Source: Lysobacter sp. Root916 (GTDB lineage Bacteria; Pseudomonadota; Gammaproteobacteria; Xanthomonadales; Xanthomonadaceae). From it: DNA of 64,000 nucleotides. Below, one piece after another: positions 18,526 through 27,140 of the stretch. The position numbers and the translations under genes were made by a program. Each line of letters starts with the position of its first letter. The stretch's first letter is position 1. The notes beneath the pieces are model-generated. The model was given only the letters and a program-made list of their open reading frames with translations. It searched no databases and was not told the origin of the DNA. Location of the stretch: the NCBI RefSeq assembly GCF_001429785.1, contig NZ_LMJF01000015.1, positions 113,101-177,100 on the forward strand, read 5' to 3'.

Positions 18526-21500
18526 TCAGGGTTTGCGCGCCGGATCCAGCCGGGCGATCTGCGGCGCGGCTTCGAAGCCGCCGAGCAGGTTGGCGGGCAT
18601 GCGTTCGCGCACGCGCCGCAGCGCGGCCACCGCGTCGTCGCGTGCGTTCGCGGCGGCGCCGGCGTCGCCGGCCTGGCTCAGGGCTTGCGCGCCCAGTTCG
18701 TGCAGGCGGTAAGCGCCGGCGTAGTCGCCGCGCCGTAGCAGCGGCAGCACCTCGCGGTAGCGCTTGGTCGCGCCGTCCGGATCGCGCGCGGCCAGGGCCT
18801 GGGCGATCGCGACTTCCGACCAATCCAGGCGCAGCGCGACGTGGCCCAGCGCCGCGACTTCGGTGCCGAGCGCGGACGCGTTGGCGCCGGCCTTCACCGC
18901 TTCCAGACTGACTTGCAGACGCAGCAGGCGCACACCGGATGCGTCCGCGTAGCGGCGCGCCTGGGCCAGGTGCTGCGCGGCCGCCTTGGCGTCGCCGCCC
19001 TGGCGCGCGAGTTCGGCGCGCAGCAGGCCGTCGATGCCGCGCTGCTCGGCCGGCGCCTGCGCGACCGATGCGGCGATCGCGTCCAGGGCCCGCAGCGCGT
19101 CGGCTCCGGCGCCGGTGGCGATCAAGGTTTGCGCGCGCAACAAGCCGGCGTCGGCGATGCCGCGCGGATCCTGGCGCTGACGGAACAGCGCTTCGGCCTT
19201 GCCGGCTTGGCTCAGCGCTTCGTCGTAGTGGCCCTGCATCAGCGCCAGTTCGGCCAGGTTGCGGCGGCTCACCGCGGCTTCCTCGATCATCTGCTCGCGC
19301 TCGGCATCGGTCAGCGCGCGCTCGAGTTGTTCGCGCGCGGCGCTCCATTGGCCGCGCGCGATCGCGAGCAGGCCGAGGTTCTGCAAGGTGCGGATGCGGC
19401 CGGTCTGGTCGCCGAGTTTTTCGTAGGCGCCGGCCGATTGCGAGAGATAGGCCTGGGCGTCGTCGTAGGCGCCGAGTTGGTAGTGGGCGAAGCCGATATC
19501 GTTGAGCGCTTGAGCGGTGCCCTGGGCGTCGCCGGTCTGCTGCCAGCCTTGCAGGGCGAGCCGGAACGCGGCCAACGCGGCCGGGTAGTCGCCGCGTTCC
19601 TCGGCGAGCAGGCCGAGTTCGTTGTCGACCGCGGCCAGGCCGTGGCGGTCGTCCAGGGCCAGATGCAGTTTGCGCGCCTGCTCCAGACTGGCCGCGGCTT
19701 CGTCGTAACGGCCCGACAGCGACAGCACGTTGCCGAGGTTGCGCAGGCTGGTGGCCAGGCCGCGCCGGTTGCCGACCGCGCCGCGCAGTTCGACCGCCTT
19801 GCGGTATTGCTCCTGGGCGTGGTCGTTCTGGCCCAGGCGGCTGTAGCCGATGCCGAGCGCGTTGACGGTTTCGGCTTCGCCGTAGCGATTGCCGCTGCGC
19901 TTGTAGAGCACCAGCGCGCGCACCAGGTAATCGTCGACCGCGCGCCGCGCTTGACCGTGCAGGATCGAGAATTTGCCCAACTCGTACCAGGCGCGCGGAT
20001 CGTTGGCATCGCGCGCGGTCAGCGCCTGCAATTGCCCGACCGCGCCGGCGAGGTCGCCGCCGGCGCCCAGGGCGCGCCCGAGTTCGAGCTCGGCGCGGGT
20101 GTCGTCGGGTGTGGACTGCAGCTGCGCGCGCCACTCGCGTATCGCGCTTTCGGTATCGCCGTCGAGCAGGGCGCGTTCGGCGGCGAAGCGCCGGCGCAGC
20201 GCCTGCGGCGCGTCGGCCGCGACGCGTTGGCCGCGCTCGATCGCCTCGTAGGCGGCGTCGAGGTCGCCGATCGCCTGCGCCGATTCGGCCGCGCCCCACC
20301 AGGCCGACGCGAATCCGGGCGCGCTGTCGGCGGATTTGCGGAACGCCGCCAGCGCTTCCACCGGCGCGCTGTCCTGGCGCGCGCGCAGGCCTTCGCCGTA
20401 GGCATCCAGCGCGGCCGCGGACGGCAGGTTCAGCGCGAGCGCGGCGCGCAGGCCCAGGTCGGTGCGGAAGCCCGGGTCCGCCGGCAGGGCCGCGAACGCG
20501 GCCTGCGGATCGGCGCCGCGGCCGGCGCTGCGATGGGCGACGCCGCGTTCGTCCGACAGTTCGGCTTCGGCCCGCCAGCCCTTCGCATCGGCGCGCAGGG
20601 TCACCCGCAGCACGCGGTCGGCGCCGACGGTGCGGCGCAGCGCGGCCGGATCGAGGCGGGCGCTGCCGGTGGGATCGAGTTGGCGCAGGGCTTGCTGGGT
20701 GCGGTCTTCGTCGACCACGGCCAAGCCGGGCACGCCGGACAAGGCGCTGCGCAATTGCGCGGCCAGGGCGGCGCGACGCGCGGGCGCGAGCGCGGCCTGG
20801 TCGGGCGCATCCAAGGGCAGCACCAGCAGGCGGTGCAGCGGCGCGACCGCGGCCACCCCTTCGGGCACCGGCGGCGTTTGCGCGCGCCACCATCCGATCC
20901 CGCCGACCGCGACCAGCGCGAGCGCGGCGGCAGCCAGCCATAGCCGGCGACTGGGCCGGTAGTCGCGTGCGAGCTTGCGCTGATCGAGCACGCGCACCAC
21001 CTCGTCGGCGCTGCGCAGGCGGTGCGCCGGTTGCGGGCGCAGCAGGCGATCGACCAGGCGCGCCAACCACGGCGGCGTCTGCGGCCGTTGCCGGGTCACC
21101 GGCGCGGGCGCGCGCAGCATGCGCTGGGCGAGCACCTCGTGCACGGTGCCGCCGGCGAACGGCTGGGCGCCGGCGAGCATTTCGTAGAGGATCAGGCCCA
21201 GCGCGTAGAGATCGCTGCGCGCGTCCACGGTCTCGCCGCGCGCCTGTTCCGGCGACAGGTAGTCGGGCGTGCCGACCACCGCGCCGGACTGGGTCAGGCC
21301 GGTGCTGGCCAGCGAGCGGGCGACGCCGAAATCGGTGATGCAGGCGTCGCCGGCGCGGTCCACCAGCACGTTGGCGGGTTTGAGGTCGCGATGGATCACG
21401 CCGCGCGCATGCGCCGCGCTCAGGCCTTCGGCGACCTGGCGCGCGATCCGGATCGCGTCCTCGATCGGCAGCGGGCCTTCGCGGTCCAGCTTGCGGTCCA

Positions 21501-21837
21501 GCGCCTCGCCGTCGATGTAGTCCATGCCGATCAGCCATTGGCCGTCGTGCTGGGCGAGGTCGTGGATGCGCACCACGCGCGGGCTGGAGACCTGGCGCGC
21601 CATCAGCAGTTCCTGGCGGAACCGCTCGAAGGCATCGGCGCGCGTGGCCAGTTCCGGACGCAGCAGCTTGATCGCGACCGCCACGTCCAAGGTGAGATCG
21701 GTGGCGCGATAGACCACGCCCATGCCACCGACGCCGAGCACCGCCTCGATTCGGAAGCGGCCGGCCAGCACCGTGCCGGGCGTCAGCCGCTGCTGCGCGT
21801 ATAGCCCGGTAGCGGTCGGCGCGGAGGAATCGGTCAT
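18526..21837 (-). CDS. Transmembrane Ser/Thr protein kinase with TPR-rich C-terminal region
   Basis: A 1103-residue protein. The cytosolic kinase domain (residues ~28-290) has an intact catalytic set: P-loop GVGGMG (35-40), K57 (VAIK), E76, HRDLKPANV (149-157), DFG (169-171) and GTPDYLSPEQARG. One membrane helix follows (~299-317, LWLAAAALALVAVGGIGWW). The remainder, if topology is normal, is periplasmic: a FlgO/TolB-like alpha/beta segment (LLVLPLDAPDQ...AVVDEDRTQQAL) and then a long array of TPR units to the C-terminus (AWYELGKFSILHGQARRAVD, TSLRNLGNVLSLSGRYDEAA). ATG 21837 overlaps the upstream FHA gene by 4 nt. The extracytoplasmic TPR array is a plausible ligand- or protein-sensing part. 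Confidence 0.92.
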   Translation of the reverse strand: MTDSSAPTATGLYAQQRLTPGTVLAGRFRIEAVLGVGGMGVVYRATDLTLDVAVAIKLLRPELATRADAFERFRQELLMARQVSSPRVVRIHDLAQHDGQWLIGMDYIDGEALDRKLDREGPLPIEDAIRIARQVAEGLSAAHARGVIHRDLKPANVLVDRAGDACITDFGVARSLASTGLTQSGAVVGTPDYLSPEQARGETVDARSDLYALGLILYEMLAGAQPFAGGTVHEVLAQRMLRAPAPVTRQRPQTPPWLARLVDRLLRPQPAHRLRSADEVVRVLDQRKLARDYRPSRRLWLAAAALALVAVGGIGWWRAQTPPVPEGVAAVAPLHRLLVLPLDAPDQAALAPARRAALAAQLRSALSGVPGLAVVDEDRTQQALRQLDPTGSARLDPAALRRTVGADRVLRVTLRADAKGWRAEAELSDERGVAHRSAGRGADPQAAFAALPADPGFRTDLGLRAALALNLPSAAALDAYGEGLRARQDSAPVEALAAFRKSADSAPGFASAWWGAAESAQAIGDLDAAYEAIERGQRVAADAPQALRRRFAAERALLDGDTESAIREWRAQLQSTPDDTRAELELGRALGAGGDLAGAVGQLQALTARDANDPRAWYELGKFSILHGQARRAVDDYLVRALVLYKRSGNRYGEAETVNALGIGYSRLGQNDHAQEQYRKAVELRGAVGNRRGLATSLRNLGNVLSLSGRYDEAAASLEQARKLHLALDDRHGLAAVDNELGLLAEERGDYPAALAAFRLALQGWQQTGDAQGTAQALNDIGFAHYQLGAYDDAQAYLSQSAGAYEKLGDQTGRIRTLQNLGLLAIARGQWSAAREQLERALTDAEREQMIEEAAVSRRNLAELALMQGHYDEALSQAGKAEALFRQRQDPRGIADAGLLRAQTLIATGAGADALRALDAIAASVAQAPAEQRGIDGLLRAELARQGGDAKAAAQHLAQARRYADASGVRLLRLQVSLEAVKAGANASALGTEVAALGHVALRLDWSEVAIAQALAARDPDGATKRYREVLPLLRRGDYAGAYRLHELGAQALSQAGDAGAAANARDDAVAALRRVRERMPANLLGGFEAAPQIARLDPARKP

Positions 21838-22712
21838 GGTGTGTTGCCGTGCGGGCCCGCCACTATCGTGCTCCAACGCGGGGCATCGTCCAATGCCTCC
21901 ACGGCGCTGCGCGCGAGCAGCCACAGGGCCGCGCTCTCGGCGAAGGCGCTGAGCAGTTCCAGATCGAACTGGGTGATCGGCTCGCCGGGGGTGCGGCGAT
22001 CGGCGTAGATCGCGCCCAGGGTGCGCGGGCCGTCCAGCAAGGGCAGGCAGACCAGGCTTTTCAGGCCGCTGTCGACGATCGAGGCGCGTTCGGCGGCCCA
22101 GTCGCTGCGCGCGACCTCGTTGACCACCACCGGCAGGCGTTGGGCCAGCGCGCGTTCGACCGCGCCCAGGCTGCCGGAGAACACCCGCGCGCGCAGCGCG
22201 GCCGGGTCCAGTTCCACGCTGGCGCGTACCGCGTAGTCGCCGCCGCTGGCCAGCAGCAGGAAGCCGCGGCTGCAGTCGGCCAGTTCGACCACGCCGCGCA
22301 GCACTTCCTCGGGCAGGCGGGCATGATCGGATTCGGCTTCGACCCGGCGCGTGAGCGCGAGCGAGAAATCGCGGCGCTGCTGCTGGCGCAGGCGCAGGCC
22401 GTTGCTCTGAGCCTCGTTGAACTCGGCGAAGTCGCAATGCACGTCGCCGAAGCGCAGCCAGGACGGTACCGCCAGCGCCGCCGAGTCCTCGACCGCGATG
22501 CCGTCGACGTAGCTGCCGTTCTTGCTGCCCAAGTCGCGCAGCTGCCAGCGCTGGCCGTCGTGGCTGAGCTCGGCATGGGCGCGCGAGACCGAGGGATGTT
22601 CCAGCACCAGATCGCAATCGGCGGCGCGGCCGATGCGCAGACGCCCGCCCGCGGCGATCCAACGCGTGATCGCTGCGGTTTCGGGCGGGTAAGCGATCAG
22701 GCGCGCCGGCAT
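21834..22712 (-). CDS. FHA-GAF domain protein
   Basis: A 292-residue cytosolic protein. The N-terminal FHA domain, which binds phosphothreonine, shows GR at 28-29, SRAH at 43-46 and LGSKNGSYVDG at 61-71, all the conserved contacts. The C-terminal ~170 residues form a GAF domain (SLGAVERALAQRLPVVVNEV, KSLVCLPLLDGPRTLGAIYADR). Its end overlaps the kinase start by ATGA, so the pair is co-translated. The FHA domain is a likely docking site for the autophosphorylated kinase, and the GAF domain a small-molecule input. It may also be a phosphorylation target itself. Confidence 0.9.
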   Translation of the reverse strand: MPARLIAYPPETAAITRWIAAGGRLRIGRAADCDLVLEHPSVSRAHAELSHDGQRWQLRDLGSKNGSYVDGIAVEDSAALAVPSWLRFGDVHCDFAEFNEAQSNGLRLRQQQRRDFSLALTRRVEAESDHARLPEEVLRGVVELADCSRGFLLLASGGDYAVRASVELDPAALRARVFSGSLGAVERALAQRLPVVVNEVARSDWAAERASIVDSGLKSLVCLPLLDGPRTLGAIYADRRTPGEPITQFDLELLSAFAESAALWLLARSAVEALDDAPRWSTIVAGPHGNTP

Positions 22713-22756
22713 GGGCGCATCTTAAGCGCGGCCGGCGGCCCTATTGCGAATGCGCA

Positions 22757-23590
22757 TCACTGTCCGTAGTCGCGCTGGTAGATCACGCTGAAGCGCAGGG
22801 TCGCCGCACCCGCGATCAGCTCGCCGGCGTGGTTGGTCGTGCTGTGGTCTGCGCGCCATTCGTTGGACAGGGTGGTGCCGGCCTGGGACTGGGCCAGGCT
22901 GCGGATGCCGTCGACCGCGGCGATCGCGGCCGGGTAGTCGTCGTCGTCCAGCGCGTCTTCGGCGTCGTCCAGCAACGTGGTGTAGGCCGGCCGCAGCGCC
23001 ACCGGTAGCAGCGCGACGCGGTTGCGCAGGCGCAGGATCTTCTCGTCGATGACCATGCCGGTCGGGCGCAGGTCGATCAGGATCAGGAACTGCGAAAAGC
23101 CGCCGTAAGTGCCGCGCGCACGCACGCTGCCCTGGGCGATCTCGTCGGTGATGTCCTGGAACGGCCCGCCCAGCGGCGCCTTGAACAGGCGCAGCGAACT
23201 GCCCAGCGCGTAGGGCAGGACGTGGGTGTGCAGCTCGAAGCGGCCGGTGCCCTGGAAGCGCAGGCCGCCGTTGGCCGGCGGCTCGACGGTGATCAGCACC
23301 GGCAGGGCCGCGGTCAGCGAGGTCAGGTTGAGATTGGGCAGCCGCCCCTGCAGCAGCGGGCTGAGCGGGCTGACTACCTTGGCGCCGATGCCGAGGCTGT
23401 TCGCGTTCAGGCCCTGGGCGTTCTCGAACTCCAGGCTCAGGTCCAGGATGGTCAGACCGGGCAGGCCGACGTAGGCGCTGGCCTCGTTGCCCGAGATGGT
23501 GACGTTGACCGGCAGCGATTGCGCGCTCGCCGGCCCTAATCCGCTCCACAGCACTGCCGCCAGCAGCGCGCTCCACGCCCACTTCGCCAT
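22757..23590 (-). CDS. Secreted DUF6689-type protein
   Basis: A 277-residue protein with a signal peptide (MAKWAWSALLAAVLWSGLGPASAQ). The mature part is beta-rich (VNVTISGNEASAYVGLPGLTILDLSLEFENAQGL), with a helical YPAAIAAVDGIRSLAQSQ segment resembling FIMAH domains and a C-terminal beta strand ending FSVIYQRDYGQ. I believe it belongs to DUF6689, a family confined to Xanthomonadaceae and relatives; its function is unknown. ATG 23590 gives the signal peptide. It heads the minus-strand signalling block, 44 nt before the FHA gene, and is divergent from the subtilase, so it may be the periplasmic partner of the kinase. Confidence 0.7.
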   Translation of the reverse strand: MAKWAWSALLAAVLWSGLGPASAQSLPVNVTISGNEASAYVGLPGLTILDLSLEFENAQGLNANSLGIGAKVVSPLSPLLQGRLPNLNLTSLTAALPVLITVEPPANGGLRFQGTGRFELHTHVLPYALGSSLRLFKAPLGGPFQDITDEIAQGSVRARGTYGGFSQFLILIDLRPTGMVIDEKILRLRNRVALLPVALRPAYTTLLDDAEDALDDDDYPAAIAAVDGIRSLAQSQAGTTLSNEWRADHSTTNHAGELIAGAATLRFSVIYQRDYGQ

Positions 23591-23817
23591 GTCACACCCC
23601 CCGTGGACCGTGGCCCAGGTCGGCGTCCGCCGTGGGCGCAGACAGAGCAACGGCATGCGCCGAGCGTACTCCGCGTGGACCCCTCGCGTCTCTAGGGATT
23701 TTCCCCCATGACCTTTGGGCGTTCATCCGGATGGCCCGCTTCTGGGCCGGCCCGCCATGGTGCCGATGCCGGCCCGAACTCCGGCGCCGACCCGACGAAT
23801 TCATGGAGATCCGCCGC

Positions 23818-25209
23818 ATGCATCGCAACCGCCGCAACTTCCTCAAGCTGTCCGCACTGGCCGTGGGCATGATGGCCAGCGGCATGGCCCTGGCCGGCGC
23901 CCATATCGACGCGGCCCTGAACCGCGTGCTGGGCACCGCCTCCGCGCTCGACAAGCTCGAGGTCGTGGTGTCCTACGACCAGGCCGGCCCGGTGCGCAGC
24001 ACCCAATTGCAGGCGCTGCGCGCGCTCGGCATCGGCCAGGGCATCAGCATGCGCAACCTGCCGATCGCCGGCGCCCTGGCCACGCCGGCGCAGGTCCGCG
24101 CCCTGGCCCAGCGCAGCGACGTGCGCGCGATCCACCTCAACCGCAATCTGGAGTACTACAACCAGGAAGCGCGCGAACTGTCCGGGGTCAACCGGGTCCA
24201 GGCCAATCCCGGCGATTTCGGCCGCACCACGCCCTACACCGGGCGCGGGGTGACGGTGATGATCAACGACTCCGGCATCGACGCCACCCACGCCGATCTC
24301 AAGTACGGCGTGCGCGTGGTCCAGAACGTGCAGGCGCTGACCAATCTGCATTCGGTGCTCGACTTCCTGCCGGTGGTGGTGCTGGAGAACCAGCTCAACA
24401 CCGACCTGGGCTCCGGCCACGGCACCCACTGCGCCGGCACCGTCGGCGGCAGCGGCGCGCAGTCGGCCGGCCTGTACCGCGGCGTCGCCACCGGCGCCGA
24501 CCTGGTCGGCTACGGCTCCGGCGCGGTGATCTCGATCCTGGACGCGGTCGGCGGTTACGACTACGCGATCAGCAAGCAGAACAGCTTCGCCTCGCCGATC
24601 CGGGTGATTTCCAATTCCTGGGGCAGCTCGGGTGCGTTCGATCCCACCGATCCGGTCAACGTGGCCAGCTACGAGGCCTACAAGCGCGGCATCGTCAGCG
24701 TGTTCGCGGCCGGCAACGACGGCCCGGGCGCCAACACCCACAACCCCTACGCGCAGGCGCCGTGGGTGATCTCGGTCGGCGCCGGCAACAAGGACGGCAC
24801 TCTGGCCGACTTCTCCTCGCGCGGCAATCCGGGCGAAAGCGCCAGCTTCACCATGCCCGACGGCGTCAGCTGGACCTACACCAACCAGCCCAGCATCGTC
24901 GCCACCGGCGTGGACATCGTCTCGACGCGCGCGCTGACCGGGGTGCTGCCCTTGCTGGCCGCGCAGCAGGATCTCTCGCTGGGCGCCAAGGCGCTGTCGT
25001 ATACCCACATGAGCGGCACCTCGATGGCGACCCCGCACGTGGCCGGCATCGTCGCCCTGCTGCTGGAGGCCAATCCGTCGCTGAACCCGGCCGAGGTCAA
25101 GCAGATCCTCACCGCCACCGCCAATCCCATGCCTGGCCGGCTGCCGTTCGAGGTCGGCAGCGGCCATGTCGACGCCTACGAGGCCGCGCAGGTCGCGCAA
25201 GGCTACTGA
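23818..25209 (+). CDS. Tat-exported S8 (subtilisin-like) serine peptidase
   Basis: A 463-residue protease with intact catalytic triad: D151 (INDSGIDATH), H201 (SGHGTHCAG) and S402 (SGTSMATPHVAG); oxyanion Asn lies in the VFAAGNDGPG block. The N-terminus NRRNFLKLSALAVGMMASGMALA is a twin-arginine signal, so it is probably folded before export. A short inhibitor-I9-like propeptide (LEVVVSYDQAGPV...VRAIHLNRNLEYYN) precedes the catalytic core. There is no C-terminal P/PPC domain. GGAG 9 nt upstream selects ATG 23818 over the in-frame ATG 23803. It is divergent from the DUF6689/FHA/kinase block and ends in a strong terminator. Confidence 0.93.
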   Translation: MHRNRRNFLKLSALAVGMMASGMALAGAHIDAALNRVLGTASALDKLEVVVSYDQAGPVRSTQLQALRALGIGQGISMRNLPIAGALATPAQVRALAQRSDVRAIHLNRNLEYYNQEARELSGVNRVQANPGDFGRTTPYTGRGVTVMINDSGIDATHADLKYGVRVVQNVQALTNLHSVLDFLPVVVLENQLNTDLGSGHGTHCAGTVGGSGAQSAGLYRGVATGADLVGYGSGAVISILDAVGGYDYAISKQNSFASPIRVISNSWGSSGAFDPTDPVNVASYEAYKRGIVSVFAAGNDGPGANTHNPYAQAPWVISVGAGNKDGTLADFSSRGNPGESASFTMPDGVSWTYTNQPSIVATGVDIVSTRALTGVLPLLAAQQDLSLGAKALSYTHMSGTSMATPHVAGIVALLLEANPSLNPAEVKQILTATANPMPGRLPFEVGSGHVDAYEAAQVAQGY

Positions 25210-25293
25210 TCCCCCGGCTTTCCCGGCCAGGGACGGCCTGGGAACGCCTGCGAGCGTTTCTCTCCCACTCGCACTCTCCGCCGATTTAATCGG

Positions 25294-25327
25294 GGGCATC
25301 CGGGTCGTAGCGGATGCCCATTTTTTT
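25294..25327 (+). terminator. Rho-independent terminator of the subtilase gene
   Basis: Stem GGGCATCCG (25294-25302)/CGGATGCCC (25311-25319), loop of 8 nt, then A and seven T's (25321-25327). It is a textbook terminator about 85 nt after the subtilase stop. Confidence 0.93.
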
Positions 25328-25429
25328 GCCCGGGTTCGCCTTGCCGCGCGCCGCCCCGCGCGGCATGGCCGCCCGCGGGCGCCCGCCGCGTTGGCGCCTC
25401 TAGAGCAGACGTGAATCTCATCGCATCCC

Positions 25430-25478
25430 CCTCGCCGATCCGGCGAGACTGGGCCCGGCCTACGCCGGGCCCTTTTTT
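25430..25478 (+). ncRNA. Candidate small RNA 3' end: two hairpins and a terminator
   Basis: A hairpin CTCGCCG-ATC-CGGCGAG (25431-25447) is followed three bases later by a strong terminator, GGGCCCGGC (25451-25459)/GCCGGGCCC (25464-25472) with six T's (25473-25478). The subtilase transcript already has its own terminator at 25327, so this second plus-strand terminator needs a transcript of its own, starting somewhere in 25328-25430. It could also be a backup terminator. No protein-coding frame fits the interval. Confidence 0.45.
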
Positions 25479-25494
25479 GTCCGCCGGTCCGGGG

Positions 25495-26034
25495 TCAGGG
25501 CGTAGCGGGTTCCGGCCAGGTCTGCGGCACCTTGCGCAGATCGTCCAGGCGGTAGCCCAGCTCGCGCAGACGCGCCAGATGGCGCTGGTAGTCCGGCTCG
25601 GAAATGCTGGGGGTGCGCGCCATGATCCACGCGTAGTCGCGCTTGCTGCGGCCGATGATGGTCTGGGAGTAGTCCGGGCTCAGGTAAACCACCACGTACT
25701 CGGCCTGGATCGGCCAGATGAACTGCATGCCCCAGACTGCGTTGCCGGTGCCGGCCTTGACTGTGCCGACCGGGTGCATGGTTTCGACCGGGCGGTCGTA
25801 GCCGCCGTCGCGGTAGCGGAAACGGGTCAGGATCTTGCCGTCGTCCGCGCGCCGGTAGTTCTCGATCGCGTTGTAGGCCTCGCGCTCGGGGCGCGAGGGG
25901 ATGTGGGCGATCACGTACCAGTCGCCCATGAAGCGATCCAGGTCGACCTCGGCCACCGGCGTGATCGGGCGTACGTTGCCCGAGCAACCCGCGATCAGAC
26001 TGGCGAGGATCAGCGCTATTCGATGTGCGGCCAT
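25495..26034 (-). CDS. Bacterial lipocalin lipoprotein (Blc-like)
   Basis: A 179-residue outer-membrane lipoprotein: MAAHRIALILASLIAGC, lipobox IAGC. The lipocalin signature MGDWYVIAHIPSRPE (G-x-W) is followed by the family landmarks NAIENYRRADDGKI, YVVVYLSPDYSQTIIGRSKRDYAWIMAR. Lipocalins of this type bind lysophospholipids or fatty acids. It is the last gene of the lipid operon, 20 nt after the second methyltransferase, which fits a role in carrying or protecting the modified lipid. Length is normal for Blc. Confidence 0.92.
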   Translation of the reverse strand: MAAHRIALILASLIAGCSGNVRPITPVAEVDLDRFMGDWYVIAHIPSRPEREAYNAIENYRRADDGKILTRFRYRDGGYDRPVETMHPVGTVKAGTGNAVWGMQFIWPIQAEYVVVYLSPDYSQTIIGRSKRDYAWIMARTPSISEPDYQRHLARLRELGYRLDDLRKVPQTWPEPATP

Positions 26035-26054
26035 CTATGCATGCCCCGTGGCGT

Positions 26055-27140
26055 TCAAGAGGAGGGATCTCGTACGAATCGGTAGTGCGCCACCAGCCAT
26101 TCCTGGCCGTCGGCGTAACCGAACATTTCCGCGCAGGCCATCCAGAACATGCGCCACCGCTGGAACCACAGCCCGGCCTGGGCGCCGTAGGCCTCGCGCA
26201 GCGTCGCCATGACCTCGTCGCGGCGCAGGTCCTGGTTGCGCAGCCAATGGTTGGCGGTGCGCTGGTAGTGGCGGCCATCGACCTGCCAGCGCTGCTCGAT
26301 GCGCAGTTCGTTCTGGAACCACAGCAAAGTATCCGCGGCCGGCATCAAGCCGCCGGTGAAGAAATGCCGGCCCATCCAGTTGTCCTCGCCCTGGGTCTCG
26401 AACGGATACAGCAGTTCGTGGTGGGCGAAGATGTGCACGAACAGCTTGCCGCCCGGCGCCAGCCAGCGCGAGATGCGCCGCATCAGCAGCTCGTAGTTGC
26501 GCATGTGCTCGAACATCTCCACCGACACGCAGCGGTCGTAGCGGCTTTCGGGCAGCTCCAACCGATTGACGTCCTGGGTCAGCACTTCGACATTGAACAG
26601 GCCGCGTTGGCGGCACTGCGCTTCGATATGCGCGCGCTGCGCCTGCGAGTTGGACACCGCGGTGATGCGCGCGTTCGGATAGCGTTCGGCCATCCACAGC
26701 GTCAACGAGCCCCAGCCGCAGCCCAGCTCGAGGATGCGCTGGCCGTCGCGCAGCTCGGCGCGTTCGCCGTACAGGGCCAGCATCGCGTCTTCGGCCTGGT
26801 CCAGGCTCTCGTCGCCGCGTTCGTAGTAGCAGCCCGAGTACTTCAGGCGGCGCCCCAGGCAGAGCTGGAAGAACGCCGGCGGCAGTTCGTAATGCTGAGC
26901 ATTGGCGGCCTCGGTATGGATGGCCACCGGGCTGCGTCGCAGCTGGTCTATGCGCTGCTGGTAGCGCTGCGCGCGCTGCTCCAGGCCGCCGCCGCGCTCC
27001 TCGCGCAGGCGCTGCGCGCACAAGCGACGGATGCCGGCGCGCAGCAGCGCGTCGGGCACCCAACCGCGTTCGGCCCAGCCCAGCGCGCCCGCGGCGGGCA
27101 GATCGTGTTCGAGTTCGTCGGCGACGGCGCTGCGGTTCAT
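26055..27140 (-). CDS. SAM-dependent methyltransferase, CFA-synthase/coclaurine-NMT-like
   Basis: A 361-residue cytosolic methyltransferase. The SAM-binding motif is ILELGCGWGSLTLWMAERYP (residues ~136-155), with AVSNSQAQRAHIE, DRCVSVEMFEHMRNYELLM and HIFAHHELLYPFE following. Residues 99-106 read LKYSGCYY; CFA synthase has YSCGYW here, so the cysteine is shifted by one position as in the plant coclaurine N-methyltransferase branch. The large open frame upstream is a shadow; ATG 27140 gives the family N-terminus and a 4-nt overlap with the DUF1295 gene. Likely it methylates an unsaturated acyl chain, possibly like the UfaM methylase of furan fatty acid synthesis. Confidence 0.88.
   Translation of the reverse strand: MNRSAVADELEHDLPAAGALGWAERGWVPDALLRAGIRRLCAQRLREERGGGLEQRAQRYQQRIDQLRRSPVAIHTEAANAQHYELPPAFFQLCLGRRLKYSGCYYERGDESLDQAEDAMLALYGERAELRDGQRILELGCGWGSLTLWMAERYPNARITAVSNSQAQRAHIEAQCRQRGLFNVEVLTQDVNRLELPESRYDRCVSVEMFEHMRNYELLMRRISRWLAPGGKLFVHIFAHHELLYPFETQGEDNWMGRHFFTGGLMPAADTLLWFQNELRIEQRWQVDGRHYQRTANHWLRNQDLRRDEVMATLREAYGAQAGLWFQRWRMFWMACAEMFGYADGQEWLVAHYRFVRDPSS

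Noticed and set aside
18841..20943. Long 700-codon plus-strand open frame opposite the Ser/Thr kinase
   Set aside because: It mirrors the TPR region of an intact kinase gene; in high-GC DNA antisense frames stay open. The composition (Arg/Ala/Gly/Gln-rich, no motif) is that of a shadow.
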